Source: Candidatus Alangreenwoodia gallinarii (GTDB taxonomy: Bacteria > Bacillota > Clostridia > Peptostreptococcales > Anaerovoracaceae). From it: 48,683 bases of DNA. The position numbers and the translations under genes are program-made. The stretch covers positions 1 through 48,683 of the forward strand of contig CAJFPD010000031.1 in the NCBI GenBank assembly GCA_904398315.1. The letters are read 5' to 3'. Below the pieces are notes generated by a model that saw only the letters and a program-made list of their open reading frames with translations, had not been told where the DNA came from and made no database searches. Every line of letters begins with the position of its first letter. The stretch's first letter is position 1. Positions 48,643 through 48,683 of this stretch are shown here, piece after piece.

Positions 48643-48683
48643 TGTTTACAGGGATTTCAGGAGCTCTTGGCCTGAACGACGAT

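Overview
The window looks like chromosome from an anaerobic, probably spore-forming member of the Clostridia (Bacillota). The evidence is AGGAGG-type ribosome binding sites, a T-box leader on ileS, a CIRCE site on htpG, pyruvate phosphate dikinase, a molybdenum hydroxylase, radical-SAM enzymes, a PdaB-type sporulation deacetylase and a match to a mother-cell sigma-E promoter. No rRNA, tRNA or CRISPR was seen. Most genes lie on the minus strand. Genus and species cannot be named from the sequence alone.

Layout. (1) 0.2-14.6 kb: an acyl-CoA ligase with a MarR regulator, an orphan EtfB, four small genes of unknown function (one a tandem YopX-like protein), a MoeA/MogA-like molybdopterin-binding protein with a Cys-rich tail, a radical-SAM protein, a three-subunit xanthine dehydrogenase-family hydroxylase, and a sigma-54 enhancer-binding activator. 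This is probably one catabolic or molybdenum-cofactor neighbourhood; the substrate is unknown. (2) 14.8-18.9 kb: HrcA-type-controlled htpG, a small conserved-looking protein, and a Cys-rich protein on the plus strand. (3) 18.9-30 kb: ilvB and ilvC, a YtqA-type radical-SAM protein, a P-loop protein, rlmN, ileS with T-box, mrp. (4) 29.6-37 kb: recX, Sfp-type transferase, DnaJ-like, DUF5685-like, MBL-fold, YitT-like, a PanE-like reductase, a GHKL sensor kinase. (5) 37.2-39.8 kb: ppdK. (6) 40.0-45.0 kb: a tandem-OB SSB-like gene and a pdaB-like gene split by a 3.6-kb element. (7) 45.2-48.6 kb: homoserine dehydrogenase, a TsaD-like protein, nusB and an Asp23-family gene.

The main discovery is region 6. 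A PdaB-like polysaccharide deacetylase gene is cut inside its conserved WSVD/SLDW segment by a 3,608-bp element carrying ridA, a threonine ammonia-lyase, a 55-aa ORF and a large serine recombinase. Joining the two ends at a shared TC (GA on the gene strand) restores a 261-codon frame. The complementary circle junction is a near-perfect 42-bp palindrome, as expected of a serine-integrase attP. The small ORF and recombinase lie behind a sequence matching the sigma-E consensus (TCATATT, 14 bp, CATACAAT). I infer a skin-like element, excised in the mother cell to rebuild pdaB, that carries amino-acid metabolism genes as cargo.

Other points of interest are an IleS whose HIGH motif reads GIHH, a repeated structured element that twice abuts a terminator T-tract and shows a compensatory base change, a cluster of TTTACA/TGTAAA half-sites upstream of the hydroxylase operon, and several structured leaders.
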